A DNA stretch of 64,000 nt from Flavobacterium sp. SH_e (GCF_025717045.1 NZ_JAOVZN010000007.1:62001-126000), one strand, 5' to 3'; numbered from the stretch's first letter, positions 8,659-17,123 are shown. The notes: generated from the sequence alone by a model not told the origin. Numbers and translations: made by a program.

Positions 8659-8710
8659 AAGTGTGTAAAAGATAAAAAAAGTGTGTAATAAGTAAACACT
8701 TAAAGTGTAA
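8659..8710. promoter_or_regulatory. Candidate enhancer-binding sites upstream of the PepSY-like array
   Basis: AAGTGTGTAA occurs twice as a direct repeat with a 20-base period (cores at 8661-8667 and 8681-8687, two helical turns apart). It is followed by a perfect inverted repeat ACACTT-A-AAGTGT at 8696-8708 that reuses the same GTGT core. The cluster lies roughly 65-120 bases upstream of the candidate -24 box, where activators of the NtrC family usually bind. The remaining part of the 350-base spacer, 8720-8832, is AT-rich and contains a dispersed TTCCAAATTCCAA repeat. Confidence 0.4.
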
Positions 8711-8832
8711 CCTTTGAAAGAAATTTCAAATTCCAAAATCTAGATTAAAGTTTCAAGTTCCAAGTTTAAGGTTTCAATATTGGAATTTGGAATTTTCTTT
8801 TTTTTGGAATTTTAATAAAGGCTTATAAAGAA

Positions 8833-8861
8833 AAAAGGCTATCAATAAATTGACAGCCTTT
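8833..8861 (-). terminator. Terminator after accC
   Basis: AAAAGGCTATCAA pairs with TTGACAGCCTTT across a 4-base loop with one mismatch; on the minus strand it is followed by a T run. It sits directly after the accC stop codon. Confidence 0.75.
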
Positions 8862-8865
8862 ATAA

Positions 8866-10212
8866 TTATTCTGGATTATTCATTTTAAATGTATCCATAA
8901 ATGCAGTTGTATAATCTCCTGCAATATATTTTGGATCATCCATTAATTGTCTGTGGAAAGGTATTGTAGTTTTCACACCTTCGATTACGAATTCATCCAA
9001 AGCTCTACGCATTTTGCTAATAGCTTCTTCACGAGATTGTGCGGTTGTAATTAACTTAGCAATCATAGAATCGTAGTTTGGCGGAATGCTATATCCTGAA
9101 TATACGTGAGTATCTAAACGTACTCCGTGTCCTCCTGGCATATGAAGCGTAGTAATTTTTCCTGGTGAAGGGCGAAAATCGTTATAAGGATCTTCAGCAT
9201 TAATACGACATTCGATAGCGTGTAATTCTGGAAGGTAGTTTTTCCCAGAAATCGGAATTCCAGCGGCAACCATAATTTGCTCACGGATCAAATCATAATC
9301 AATAACTTGTTCTGTAATTGGGTGCTCTACTTGGATACGAGTATTCATTTCCATGAAATAGAAGTTTCTGTGTTTGTCCACTAAAAACTCTACAGTTCCA
9401 GCCCCTTCATATTTAATGAATTCGGCAGCTTTTACAGCAGCCTCTCCCATTCTTGTACGAAGTTCGTCTGTCATGAAAGGCGAAGGTGTTTCTTCAGTTA
9501 ATTTTTGGTGACGACGTTGTACTGAACAATCTCTTTCAGAAAGGTGACATGCTTTTCCGTAAGCATCTCCAACAACCTGAATTTCGATATGACGTGGCTC
9601 TTCAATAAGTTTCTCCATGTACATTCCGTCATTTCCAAACGCTGCAGCAGCTTCTTGACGTGCACTTTCCCAAGCTTTTAAAAGCTCTTCTTCTTTCCAG
9701 ATTGCACGCATTCCTTTTCCACCACCACCAGCAGTAGCTTTCATCATAACTGGGTAACCAATTTCTGCAGCTGTTTTTTGTGCATGTTCGTAAGATTCTA
9801 ATAATCCGTCTGAACCTGGCACACAAGGAACTCCTGCTGCTTTCATTGTAGCTTTTGCAGAAGCTTTATCTCCCATACGGTCGATCATTTCTGGAGCAGC
9901 ACCGATAAATTTAATTCCGTGCTCTTGACAGATTTTTGAGAATTTAGCATTCTCAGAAAGAAATCCATAACCTGGATGTATTGCGTCTGCATTTGTAATT
10001 TCAGCAGCTGCAATGATATTTGACATTTTCAAATACGATAAGTTACTTGGAGGAGGGCCAATACAAACCGCTTCGTCAGCAAATTTAACGTGTAAACTTT
10101 CTGCGTCGGCTGTAGAGTAAACTGCAACAGTTTTGATTCCCATTTCCTTACATGTACGAATTACACGTAGTGCAATTTCTCCTCTATTCGCAATTAATAT
10201 TTTTTTAAACAT
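8866..10212 (-). CDS. accC: Acetyl-CoA carboxylase, biotin carboxylase subunit
   Basis: A 448-residue protein, the family's normal length. It starts [20 protein letters not shown], has the ATP-grasp glycine loop GGGGKGMR, the biotin carboxylase signature [14 protein letters not shown] and the C-terminal RINAEDP segment. It carboxylates biotin carried on AccB using ATP and bicarbonate, the first half of malonyl-CoA formation in the cytoplasm. It is the last gene of fabH-accB-accC, separated from accB by about 100 bases of AT-rich sequence with repeated AATCTAAAATCTAAA motifs. The carboxyltransferase genes are not in the window. Confidence 0.96.
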   Translation of the reverse strand: MFKKILIANRGEIALRVIRTCKEMGIKTVAVYSTADAESLHVKFADEAVCIGPPPSNLSYLKMSNIIAAAEITNADAIHPGYGFLSENAKFSKICQEHGIKFIGAAPEMIDRMGDKASAKATMKAAGVPCVPGSDGLLESYEHAQKTAAEIGYPVMMKATAGGGGKGMRAIWKEEELLKAWESARQEAAAAFGNDGMYMEKLIEEPRHIEIQVVGDAYGKACHLSERDCSVQRRHQKLTEETPSPFMTDELRTRMGEAAVKAAEFIKYEGAGTVEFLVDKHRNFYFMEMNTRIQVEHPITEQVIDYDLIREQIMVAAGIPISGKNYLPELHAIECRINAEDPYNDFRPSPGKITTLHMPGGHGVRLDTHVYSGYSIPPNYDSMIAKLITTAQSREEAISKMRRALDEFVIEGVKTTIPFHRQLMDDPKYIAGDYTTAFMDTFKMNNPE

Positions 10213-10315
10213 CTTATTTTAATTAGATAATTAGACAATTTGATAATTAGATAATTTTAGATGATTAACAAACTGCAAATCAATCTAAAATCTAAAATCT
10301 AAAATCTAAATTTAT

Positions 10316-10801
10316 TTATGATGGATCTACTAAGAATAAAGGTTGGTCAAATTCTACTGGAGACATATCGTCAACTAGAATTTTCACAATTTTACCAGAA
10401 ACTTCAGATTCGATTTCGTTGAATAATTTCATTGCTTCAATTACACAAAGAACATCTCCTTTAGATACAGTACTTCCAACTTCTGTGAAAACTGGTTTGT
10501 CTGGAGATGGTTTTCTATAGAATGTTCCAATGATTGGAGATTTTATAGTAATATATTTAGAATCGTTAGCAGCTGGTGCTTCTGGAGTTACACTTACAAC
10601 TGTTGGAGCTGTAACTTGTGGAACTGCCGCTTGAGGTAAAGCTGCCTGAGTTGGCAATTGTTGTACATAAGTTGCCTCAGTTACATTTGTTTCTAAAGTT
10701 GTTCTGATCGTGATTTTTACATCATCCATTTCTAACTTAACTTCTGCAACGCCCGAATTTGCAACAAATTTGATTAGGTTTTGAATTTCTTTTAAATCCA
10801 T
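10316..10801 (-). CDS. accB: Acetyl-CoA carboxylase, biotin carboxyl carrier protein
   Basis: This 161-residue protein has an N-terminal helical segment ([17 protein letters not shown]), an Ala/Pro/Thr/Val-rich flexible linker (about residues 45-78) and a C-terminal biotinyl domain with the attachment site [10 protein letters not shown], Lys125. It carries carboxybiotin from AccC to the carboxyltransferase. It lies 23 bases downstream of fabH and upstream of accC, the usual flavobacterial order. Confidence 0.96.
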   Translation of the reverse strand: MDLKEIQNLIKFVANSGVAEVKLEMDDVKITIRTTLETNVTEATYVQQLPTQAALPQAAVPQVTAPTVVSVTPEAPAANDSKYITIKSPIIGTFYRKPSPDKPVFTEVGSTVSKGDVLCVIEAMKLFNEIESEVSGKIVKILVDDMSPVEFDQPLFLVDPS

Positions 10802-10824
10802 AATGATTCGTTTTTAGTTTTAAT

Positions 10825-11823
10825 TTATTTCTTATCGTAAGCCCATTTTAAATAGATAGATCCCCAAGTGAATCCTCCACCAAAAGCGGCAAAGATAATA
10901 TTATCTCCTTTTTTAAGCTTATCTTCAAAATCAGCTAATACTAATGGTAAAGTTCCAGAAGTAGTATTACCGTATCTTTCGATGTTTACGAGAACTTTAG
11001 ATTCGTCTAATTCTAATCTTCCAGCTGTAGCATCAATAATACGTTTATTAGCTTGGTGTGGCACTAACCAGTCAACATCTTGATTTGTCAAATTATTTCT
11101 TTGCAAAATCAATTCGCTGGCATCTGCCATATTTGTAACAGCATATTTGAAAACAGTTTTTCCGTCTTGCATAATATTGTGCTGTCTGTTTTTCACAGTG
11201 TCTTCTGAAGGTGGAATCAAAGAACCTCCAGCAGGGATTTTAAGGAAATCACGACCAACACCGTCACTTCTTAAATATTCATCCTGCAAACCTAAGCCTT
11301 CATAATTTGGTTCAAAAAGAACTGCACCAGCTCCATCACCAAAAATAATACAAGTTGCTCTATCTGTATAATCTACAATTGATGACATTTTATCTGCACC
11401 AATTAAAAGTACTTTTTTGTAACGTCCAGACTGTACATAAGCCGCAGCAGTTGACATTCCGTATAAGAAACTTGAACATGCAGCCTGCAAATCGTATGCA
11501 AAAGCATTTGTTGCTCCAATTTCTGTTGCAACAAAAACTCCCGTAGAAGCCACCATCATATCTGGTGTTGCTGTTGCCATAACAATCATGTCAATCTCAA
11601 GCGGATCAATATTTGCTTTTGCAATTAAATCCTTTGCTGCTTGTATAGCAAGGTAAGATGTACCTTTATCAGCATCTTTCAGTATTCTTCTTTCTTTAAT
11701 TCCTGTTCGAGCGGTAATCCACTCATCATTGGTATCAACCATTGTTTCTAGTACTTGGTTCGAAAGAACGAAGTCAGGAACATAAGCTCCAACAGCGGTA
11801 ATTGCGGCTGTGATTGTATTCAT
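10825..11823 (-). CDS. fabH: 3-oxoacyl-ACP synthase III
   Basis: A 332-residue beta-ketoacyl-ACP synthase III. The catalytic triad residues are visible: Cys116 in DLQAACSSFLYG, His in WLVPHQANKRI and Asn in RYGNTTSGTLP. FabH condenses acetyl-CoA with malonyl-ACP to start fatty acid synthesis. It follows rpmF after a terminator hairpin and heads the fabH-accB-accC unit, so malonyl-CoA supply and chain initiation are encoded together. Confidence 0.96.
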   Translation of the reverse strand: MNTITAAITAVGAYVPDFVLSNQVLETMVDTNDEWITARTGIKERRILKDADKGTSYLAIQAAKDLIAKANIDPLEIDMIVMATATPDMMVASTGVFVATEIGATNAFAYDLQAACSSFLYGMSTAAAYVQSGRYKKVLLIGADKMSSIVDYTDRATCIIFGDGAGAVLFEPNYEGLGLQDEYLRSDGVGRDFLKIPAGGSLIPPSEDTVKNRQHNIMQDGKTVFKYAVTNMADASELILQRNNLTNQDVDWLVPHQANKRIIDATAGRLELDESKVLVNIERYGNTTSGTLPLVLADFEDKLKKGDNIIFAAFGGGFTWGSIYLKWAYDKK

Positions 11824-11950
11824 TATATTCTATTATTTTCTTTTCAAATTATGATTAATTTGAAAAATTTTTAAAAGACTTGAAAATTACAAAAAAAAAC
11901 GTAACGAATTTGTCTATATTTTCCTAAAAAACGAAAATTATAACCAACAA

Positions 11951-11978
11951 AAAAAACTCTCACTATGTGAGAGTTCTA
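11951..11978 (-). terminator. Terminator between rpmF and fabH
   Basis: AACTCTCAC (11955-11963) and GTGAGAGTT (11967-11975) form a perfect 9-bp stem with a 3-base loop; on the minus strand a run of eight Ts follows. It may be an attenuator rather than a full stop, since fabH follows rpmF in the same direction. Confidence 0.8.
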
Positions 11979-11998
11979 GTATAATTTACAAAAACGTA

Positions 11999-12193
11999 TT
12001 AAGCAACCGCTTCAGATTTATCGATAACAACTTGCCCTCTGTAGTACATTTTACCTTCATGCCAGTAAGCTCTGTGGTATAAATGTGCTTCTCCAGTAAT
12101 TGGACATGTAGCGATTTGAGCTACAGTAGCTTTGTAATGTGTTCTTCTCTTATCTCTTCTTGTTTTCGAGGTTTTTCTCTTAGGATGTGCCAT
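11999..12193 (-). CDS. rpmF: 50S ribosomal protein L32
   Basis: A 64-residue basic protein beginning [21 protein letters not shown], the L32 signature. The usual zinc-binding CxxC pairs are absent; only one Cys is present ([13 protein letters not shown]), matching the zinc-independent form common in Bacteroidota. It lies 9 bases downstream of the DUF177 gene, the widespread DUF177-rpmF pair. Confidence 0.96.
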
Positions 12194-12202
12194 TTTACTA
12201 TA

Positions 12203-12745
12203 TTATTTATCCGTTAATAGTTTCTTTAATTTTTCCCAACGCGGGTCAATATCTTCTTCTTTGTTACTCTCTTCCTTTTGTTCTTTTACGCTTAACTCAT
12301 TCAGTTTTGTTAAAGCTTCTGTTTGCAGACTTCCGTCTTTAACACCTGGATGAATTCTTTTCTGAGGTACAGAAAGCGCGATCATTTCATAAATATATTG
12401 CGCGATATCTATCTCATGTTCACCATGTGGCAAAATCAACAATTCTTCATTATCATCATTAAATTCCTCTCCAAAGCGAACAATCAACTTCATTTTCCCT
12501 TTTATAGGTAAATCAAAATCTTCGCCTGTTAGATCACAAGGCACATTTACTGTTCCTTTGTGTTTGAATTCTAACTCTAACATAGTACTTTTCTTTTCGA
12601 AAAGTAAATTGACTTTAATATCCGAACTTTGAAACTCATCGTATTCAAAATTCTTAAAGAACTCGTTATTTATTTGATACTCAAAATGGTGTTTTCCTAG
12701 TTTTAATCCTACGAAAGGAATTAAAAATTCTTTTGTTTTGCTCAT
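12203..12745 (-). CDS. DUF177 / YceD family protein
   Basis: A 180-residue protein with DUF177 features: FDLPIKGKMKLIVRF, an acidic middle and a strongly acidic, lysine-rich C-terminus (KEEDIDPRWEKLKKLLTDK). The family is encoded upstream of rpmF in most bacteria and has been linked to 23S rRNA maturation and ribosome assembly. The N-terminal Cys pair seen in many members is not conserved; a single Cys lies in VPCDLTGE. A -7 element TATCTTTG lies upstream at 12800-12807. Confidence 0.9.
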   Translation of the reverse strand: MSKTKEFLIPFVGLKLGKHHFEYQINNEFFKNFEYDEFQSSDIKVNLLFEKKSTMLELEFKHKGTVNVPCDLTGEDFDLPIKGKMKLIVRFGEEFNDDNEELLILPHGEHEIDIAQYIYEMIALSVPQKRIHPGVKDGSLQTEALTKLNELSVKEQKEESNKEEDIDPRWEKLKKLLTDK

Positions 12746-12799
12746 TTCAACATCAATTTGATCAATTCGATTCTAAAACTAGATATCTGAATTGGGGTG

Positions 12800-12807
12800 C
12801 AAAGATA
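12800..12807 (-). promoter_or_regulatory. Flavobacterial -7 promoter element for DUF177-rpmF
   Basis: TATCTTTG on the minus strand fits TAnnTTTG exactly and stands about 55 bases upstream of the DUF177 start. No clear TTG -33 box is found at 17-23 bases. Confidence 0.5.
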
Positions 12808-12850
12808 TAAAATTATTACAAATCTAATAATCTTATTCACCTTTTTTTGT

Positions 12851-13900
12851 TTATAACTGTTTTTCTTTTATTTTAAGAGGTTTTTGGCTAATCTCCTCAT
12901 ACTGATTACGCGAGCGAAAAATATCAATCGCAAGATAGACTGCTTCTTTAAAAGAATTGTAATCTGCCATGTCTTTTCCCGCAATATCGTAGGCTGTGCC
13001 GTGATCTGGAGAAGTTCTAACCCTATTTAAACCTGCTGTGTAATTAACTCCTTTTCCAAAAGACAATGTCTTAAACGGAATTAATCCTTGATCGTGATAC
13101 ATTGCTACAACCGCATCATATTTTTCATAATGACCACTCCCAAAAAAACCATCTGCTGGAAATGGACCAAAAACCATTGTTCCAGAATCAAATATTTTCT
13201 TTAATGTTGGTTTTAAAACCAAATCATCTTCTTTTCCAATTACACCACCATCACCAGCGTGCGGATTGAGTCCTAAAACTGCAATTTTCGGTTTTACAAT
13301 ACTAAAATCCTGAACTAGAGATTTTCTAATAGTTTCAATTTTTTTAGTAATTAATTCTTCTGTTAAATGAGAAGCGACTTCGTTTAACGGAACATGATCT
13401 GTAATTAAACCTACTCGAAGATTATCTTGAACCATCATCATAAGTGCATTGCCTTCTAATTGCTGATCTAGATAATCTGTATGTCCTGGAAATTTAAAAT
13501 CTTCAGACTGTATATTGTATTTATTAATTGGTGCCGTAACCAGAACATCAATTTCACCGTCTTTCAAAGCTTTTGTTGCCGCCGTGAATGATTTTATTGC
13601 GTATTCACCTATCTTAGGATCGTTTACACCAAAATTTATATCAACACCTTCTCTCCAAAGATTTAAAACATTTACTTTTCCTGGTATAACTTGATCTAAT
13701 TTATCAACTCCGTGAAATTGAATCGTAGATGTAAAACTTTTTCTAACGAAAGAAAGAATTTTAGCATTTGCAAAAATAACCGGCGTACACAATTCCAACA
13801 TACGAGAATCCTCGAATGTTTTCAGTATAACTTCGCTTCCAATACCGTTTAAATCTCCAACAGAAATTCCAACAATTATATTTTCTGCTTTTTTATTCAT
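12851..13900 (-). CDS. pdxA: 4-hydroxythreonine-4-phosphate dehydrogenase
   Basis: A 349-residue PdxA. Conserved segments are IGSEVILKTF, the metal-ligand motif FPGHTDYLDQQL, GLNPHAGDGG, FPADGFFGSG, AMYHDQGLIPFKTL and RTSPDHGTAYDIAG. The enzyme oxidises 4-phosphohydroxy-L-threonine with NAD(P)+ in pyridoxal phosphate synthesis (DXP-dependent route). It is divergent from ribE, with both -7 elements inside the 57-base spacer, so synthesis of two cofactors shares one control region. Confidence 0.95.
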   Translation of the reverse strand: MNKKAENIIVGISVGDLNGIGSEVILKTFEDSRMLELCTPVIFANAKILSFVRKSFTSTIQFHGVDKLDQVIPGKVNVLNLWREGVDINFGVNDPKIGEYAIKSFTAATKALKDGEIDVLVTAPINKYNIQSEDFKFPGHTDYLDQQLEGNALMMMVQDNLRVGLITDHVPLNEVASHLTEELITKKIETIRKSLVQDFSIVKPKIAVLGLNPHAGDGGVIGKEDDLVLKPTLKKIFDSGTMVFGPFPADGFFGSGHYEKYDAVVAMYHDQGLIPFKTLSFGKGVNYTAGLNRVRTSPDHGTAYDIAGKDMADYNSFKEAVYLAIDIFRSRNQYEEISQKPLKIKEKQL

Positions 13901-13920
13901 GAGCTCAGTTTATTTATTAC

Positions 13921-13941
13921 TAATTTTGATGTGCAAATTTA
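13921..13941. promoter_or_regulatory. Face-to-face -7 promoter elements of ribE and pdxA
   Basis: TAATTTTG (13921-13928, plus strand, towards ribE) and TAAATTTG (13941-13934, minus strand, towards pdxA) both match TAnnTTTG and are only five bases apart. The two polymerases would collide or compete, so the genes are probably not transcribed simultaneously from this spacer. Confidence 0.55.
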
Positions 13942-13957
13942 GTAAAATAAAACCACA

Positions 13958-14548
13958 ATGTTCACAGGAATTATAGAAACACTCGGCAGGATTCACGAAA
14001 TTCAAAAAGACCAAAACAATCTTCATATAACAGTTGACTCATCCATAACTCACGAATTGAAAATAGACCAAAGTGTTTCGCACAACGGAATATGCCTTAC
14101 AGTTGTTGCCATTAAAGATTCTCTTTACACGGTAACTGCAATTGACGAAACGATTTTAAAAACCAATATTGGCGACTGGAAAACAGGCGATATTGTAAAT
14201 TTAGAAAGAGGAATGAAGCTTGGAGACCGTTTAGACGGACATATTGTTCAAGGTCACGTAGATCAAACTGGAACTTGCATTAAAATTGAAGAAGCCAACG
14301 GAAGCTGGAATTATACTTTTGAATATGACAAAACCTTAAACAACATCACAATCGAAAAAGGTTCGATTACTGTAAACGGAGTAAGTCTAACAGTTGTAAA
14401 CTCTAAAACAAATGAATTTAGCGTTTCAATTATTCCGTACACTTATGAGCACACTAACTTTAAAGATTTCAAAGTTGGAACAAAAATCAACCTTGAGTTT
14501 GATGTAGTAGGAAAATACATTTCTAGACTTTATTCGATCAACAAATAA
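13958..14548 (+). CDS. ribE: Riboflavin synthase, alpha subunit
   Basis: A 196-residue protein of two tandem lumazine-binding domains: MFTGIIETLGRI with HNGICLTV in the first and GHVDQTG with VNGVSLTVV in the second; the C-terminus LEFDVVGKYISRL is typical. It dismutates two 6,7-dimethyl-8-ribityllumazine molecules to riboflavin. Length is normal. It is followed by a strong terminator shared with the convergent small-protein gene. Confidence 0.96.
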   Translation: MFTGIIETLGRIHEIQKDQNNLHITVDSSITHELKIDQSVSHNGICLTVVAIKDSLYTVTAIDETILKTNIGDWKTGDIVNLERGMKLGDRLDGHIVQGHVDQTGTCIKIEEANGSWNYTFEYDKTLNNITIEKGSITVNGVSLTVVNSKTNEFSVSIIPYTYEHTNFKDFKVGTKINLEFDVVGKYISRLYSINK

Positions 14549-14566
14549 AATCTAACACTTTCCCAC

Positions 14567-14602
14567 AAAAAAAGCTTCAATTTAAATTGAAGCTTTTTTT
14601 GT
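14567..14602. terminator. Bidirectional terminator between ribE and the small exported protein
   Basis: AAAAAAAGCTTCAATTT pairs perfectly with AAATTGAAGCTTTTTTT with almost no loop. The last codons of the minus-strand gene (KKASI-stop) are read from this stem. Confidence 0.85.
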
Positions 14603-14851
14603 TTGGTTTTTATATATCACGGTTGCACCTAATGCTAAACCGCCAATTACTAGAAAAACAATATTTTGGTCTATTGGAAACGTAGGGTTACAACCAAAAT
14701 CTTCGCATTCATCGTCAAGTGTGCCTGCGGTACCATTCGTAGTAGCCACTTTTGCTGTAGGAGCAGGTGGATTTGATGATCCGGCCAACATGAATGAAAC
14801 ATTTAATAATATTAAAGTAACTGCTAAAAAAGGGGCTTTTAGATTTTTCAT
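14582..14851 (-). CDS. Small exported membrane-anchored protein of unknown function
   Basis: An 89-residue protein with a signal peptide (MKNLKAPFLAVTLILLNVSFMLAG), a Pro/Ala/Thr-rich linker (SSNPPAPTAKVATTNG), an acidic two-cysteine segment (DDECEDFGCNPTFP) and a C-terminal membrane segment (NIVFLVIGGLALGATVIY) ending in KKAS. Flavobacterial genomes carry many such small signal-linker-membrane proteins; no function is assigned. The stop codon lies inside the terminator stem shared with ribE. Confidence 0.75.
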   Translation of the reverse strand: MKNLKAPFLAVTLILLNVSFMLAGSSNPPAPTAKVATTNGTAGTLDDECEDFGCNPTFPIDQNIVFLVIGGLALGATVIYKNQTKKASI

Positions 14852-15342
14852 AAATTCAAGCTGTTAAAAACAGCAAGTCTGTAATTATTAACAAATATTC
14901 TTTAATAGAAATTTCGCACAAGACATTTCTGCCTGCAAAATCTTGGACAAAAGTATAAGTTTTTTGCACAAAAGCAACTTTTAAAACGAAAAACATAGAA
15001 ACAAATTTTAACAGTTTCCGTTTTTAAAGACCTAATACCTTTTCTGAAAACGTTATAGGACATAAAAACCTCATTTTCATTATTCTTTGCAAAATTCTCA
15101 ACCTTATAAGAATTTCCTGATTTTAACAACGGCACATAAATGCCAGTTCTTCAAAAAATTTAATTTATCAGAATTTACGTAAAATTAAAACGATTGGTTT
15201 TTCACTTTTATTATTTACTGTTAAAACTTTTTTTTCGAAATAAATATCTTTGCAAAATATTGCATTTAAAAAGGAGTCTTTTCTATTTTTACCTTTAAAG
15301 AGAACCATTTCAAAAGCCGAAACTTATTTTAATCCAAAACAA
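14852..15342. other. Intergenic region before the methyltransferase
   Basis: These 490 bases are very AT-rich. A 77-codon frame on the minus strand (14902-15135) has no recognisable domain, signal or ribosome site and is not called. A perfect -7 element TATCTTTG lies at 15245-15252 on the plus strand, about 90 bases upstream of the methyltransferase start. Nothing else is recognised. Confidence 0.5.
15245..15252 (+). promoter_or_regulatory. -7 promoter element for the cytosine methyltransferase
   Basis: TATCTTTG matches TAnnTTTG exactly. It overlaps the TTG at 15250 that begins the longest open frame, which argues that translation starts downstream, at the ATG at 15343. Confidence 0.5.
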
Positions 15343-16329
15343 ATGAAAAACAAATATACCGTAGGAAGTTTATATGCTGGTGTTGGCGGTATTTGTTTGG
15401 GTTTTGAAAATGCGGGATTCAAATTAGAATGGGCAAACGAATTTGACAAAAAAGCCTGTGTTACGTACAGAAACAATTTCGAACATACTCTGATCGAAGG
15501 CGATGTAATGCAGATTGACGTAAAAGAACTTAACAAAATAGATATTCTTACAGCTGGATTTCCGTGTCAGCCTTTTTCTTTGGCCGGACATAGAAAAGGT
15601 TTTAAGGACAGTCGTGGAAATCATTTCTTTAAAATTTTGGATTTTATTGACGAAATGAGACCAAAAGTCGTTTTTCTTGAAAATGTCAAAAACCTAAAAG
15701 GGCATGACAAAGGAAATACGATGAAAGTTATTCAGCGTGAGATTAAAAAACGCAATTATACTTTTGACAGCGCGATTTTAAACACCAAAGATTTTGGAAA
15801 TATTCCGCATAATCGAGAGCGAATTTTTATGATTGCTTTTGATAAAGACTTCGTTAAAAAAGGCTTCAAATTCAGTTTTCCCGAAAAAGAAGAATTAACA
15901 AAAAAGGTAACCGATTTAATTACCAAAGAACAAGTCGAAAAGAAATTCTATTATACTGAAGACAAATACATGTACAATATGCTAAAAGAAGCCGTTGTAC
16001 GCGAAGACAGAATTTATCAGTTTAGAAGGCAATATGTACGAGAAAACAAAAAAGAAGTTTGTCCGACTCTTACAGCAAACATGGGAACTGGCGGCCACAA
16101 TGTCCCAATTATTACAACAGAATTTGGTTTCAGAAAATTAACACCAAGAGAATGTTTCCGTTTTCAGGGATTTCCAGACAGTTATAAATTACCGAAAATT
16201 TCAAATTCTAATCTTTACAAACAAGCTGGAAACTCAGTAAGTATGCCGGTTATTGAAAGATTGGCTTCTGAAATTTTCAAATGCATTGAAAAAATCGAAA
16301 CTAAAAAAGCAAAAACAGAAAAAGTTTAA
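15343..16329 (+). CDS. DNA (cytosine-5-)-methyltransferase
   Basis: A 328-residue C5 methyltransferase with motifs in order: I (YAGVGGICLGFENAG), IV with the catalytic Cys75 (GFPCQPFSLAG), VI (FLENVKNL), VIII (HNRERIFMI), a short variable target-recognition region, IX (RKLTPRECFRFQGFP) and X (QAGNSVSMPVIERLA). It methylates cytosine in a short target using S-adenosylmethionine. The frame is open 31 codons further upstream but only with a TTG start that overlaps the promoter. A Vsr-like nuclease gene is convergent, with a 4-base overlap of stop codons; no classical restriction enzyme gene is adjacent, so it is a solitary methylase-plus-Vsr pair. The recognition sequence cannot be read from sequence. 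Confidence 0.94.
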   Translation: MKNKYTVGSLYAGVGGICLGFENAGFKLEWANEFDKKACVTYRNNFEHTLIEGDVMQIDVKELNKIDILTAGFPCQPFSLAGHRKGFKDSRGNHFFKILDFIDEMRPKVVFLENVKNLKGHDKGNTMKVIQREIKKRNYTFDSAILNTKDFGNIPHNRERIFMIAFDKDFVKKGFKFSFPEKEELTKKVTDLITKEQVEKKFYYTEDKYMYNMLKEAVVREDRIYQFRRQYVRENKKEVCPTLTANMGTGGHNVPIITTEFGFRKLTPRECFRFQGFPDSYKLPKISNSNLYKQAGNSVSMPVIERLASEIFKCIEKIETKKAKTEKV

Positions 16330-16745
16330 ATACTCAAAAGCATTATTGTTCCTTCAATTCTGGCTAAACAGACTTCAAGATTTTTTTCAATTTCTTTACT
16401 CCAAAATCGCAGAACCGTCCAGTTTTCAGAAATTAAAAACGCATTTACTTCTTCATCTCGCTGTATGTTTCTTTCAATTTTCGGAATCCAATATTCTCGA
16501 TTCGTTTTAATTCTGAGTTGTTCAGTTTCCCAATCTTTTCCGTGAAAGAATTCGCTATCGACAAAAATGGCAATTTTATATTTGGCAAAAGTAAGATCTG
16601 GCCTTCCAAATATCTTTTTATTGTTTTTTCGATATCTGTGACCCAATTTCCATAATGCTTTAGCAAGCTTTACTTCGCCTTTTGTTGCAGTACTTTTTAT
16701 CGCCTGCATAGTTTTCCTCCTTTGTTCGGGAGTTAATCTATCCAT
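16326..16745 (-). CDS. vsr: Very-short-patch-repair (Vsr) family DNA mismatch endonuclease
   Basis: A 139-residue Vsr-family protein: the N-terminus MDRLTPEQRRKTMQAIKS is diagnostic, followed by the catalytic GRPDLTF (Asp50), the strand IAIFVDSEFFHGKDW and the C-terminal FLISENWTVLRFW. Vsr nicks DNA next to T:G mismatches left by deamination of 5-methylcytosine, so its place beside the C5 methyltransferase is the expected one. Compared with E. coli Vsr, where HGCFWHHHHC supplies zinc ligands, this protein reads DSEFFHGKDW and lacks those cysteines. It may therefore be zinc-free, or belong to the Vsr-like nucleases suspected of acting as restriction enzymes. Confidence 0.85.
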   Translation of the reverse strand: MDRLTPEQRRKTMQAIKSTATKGEVKLAKALWKLGHRYRKNNKKIFGRPDLTFAKYKIAIFVDSEFFHGKDWETEQLRIKTNREYWIPKIERNIQRDEEVNAFLISENWTVLRFWSKEIEKNLEVCLARIEGTIMLLSI

Positions 16746-16860
16746 CTGAAGATTAAATTTGTTTCGGATGGATAAAGTTAAGGGATTTTAGGAAAAGGGA
16801 AGTTTAATTTTTAATGTGGAAAATTTCAAATTTCACATTAAAAAAAAGTCTAAAAACAAA

Positions 16861-16888
16861 AAAGCCTCTACATTTCTGTAAAGGCTTT
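16861..16888 (-). terminator. Terminator of the tRNA gene
   Basis: AAAGCCTCTACA (16861-16872) pairs with TGTAAAGGCTTT (16877-16888) with one mismatch; on the minus strand the stem is followed by a T run. It lies 15 bases beyond the tRNA 3' end. Confidence 0.7.
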
Positions 16889-16903
16889 GTGTTTCTAAAG
16901 AAG

Positions 16904-16977
16904 TGGTCCCACCTGGGCTCGAACCAGGGACCACCTGATTATGAGTCAGGTGCTCTAACCAGCTGAGCTATAGGACC
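16904..16977 (-). tRNA. tRNA with CAT anticodon (elongator Met or lysidine-modified Ile2)
   Basis: On the minus strand a 74-base cloverleaf is readable: acceptor GGTCCTA with TGGGACC, D-arm TAGCTCAGCTGGTTAGAGC, anticodon stem CCTGA/TCAGG with loop CTCATAA (anticodon CAT), and T-arm CCTGGTTCGAGCCCAGG. The discriminator base is A and CCA is not encoded. CAT can be read by Met or, after lysidine modification, by minor Ile. The C4-G69 and C5-G68 pairs match what TilS recognises in E. coli Ile2, so Ile2 is possible; it is not an initiator by its flanking stem. Confidence 0.93.
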
Positions 16978-17123
16978 GGTTTAGAGGATGCAATATTACT
17001 ACTATTTTTCATTCACTCCAAATATTTTAAGACATCATTTGAATTTAATTTTAAATCTTTCTTCGAATCTCAAAAACGAAATTGATTTTCAATACCTTAT
17101 TCAAAAATAAAAATGATATTTTT

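Noticed and set aside
14902-15135. 77-codon minus-strand frame
   Set aside because: No ribosome site, domain or signal; AT-rich intergenic sequence with many lysine and phenylalanine codons.
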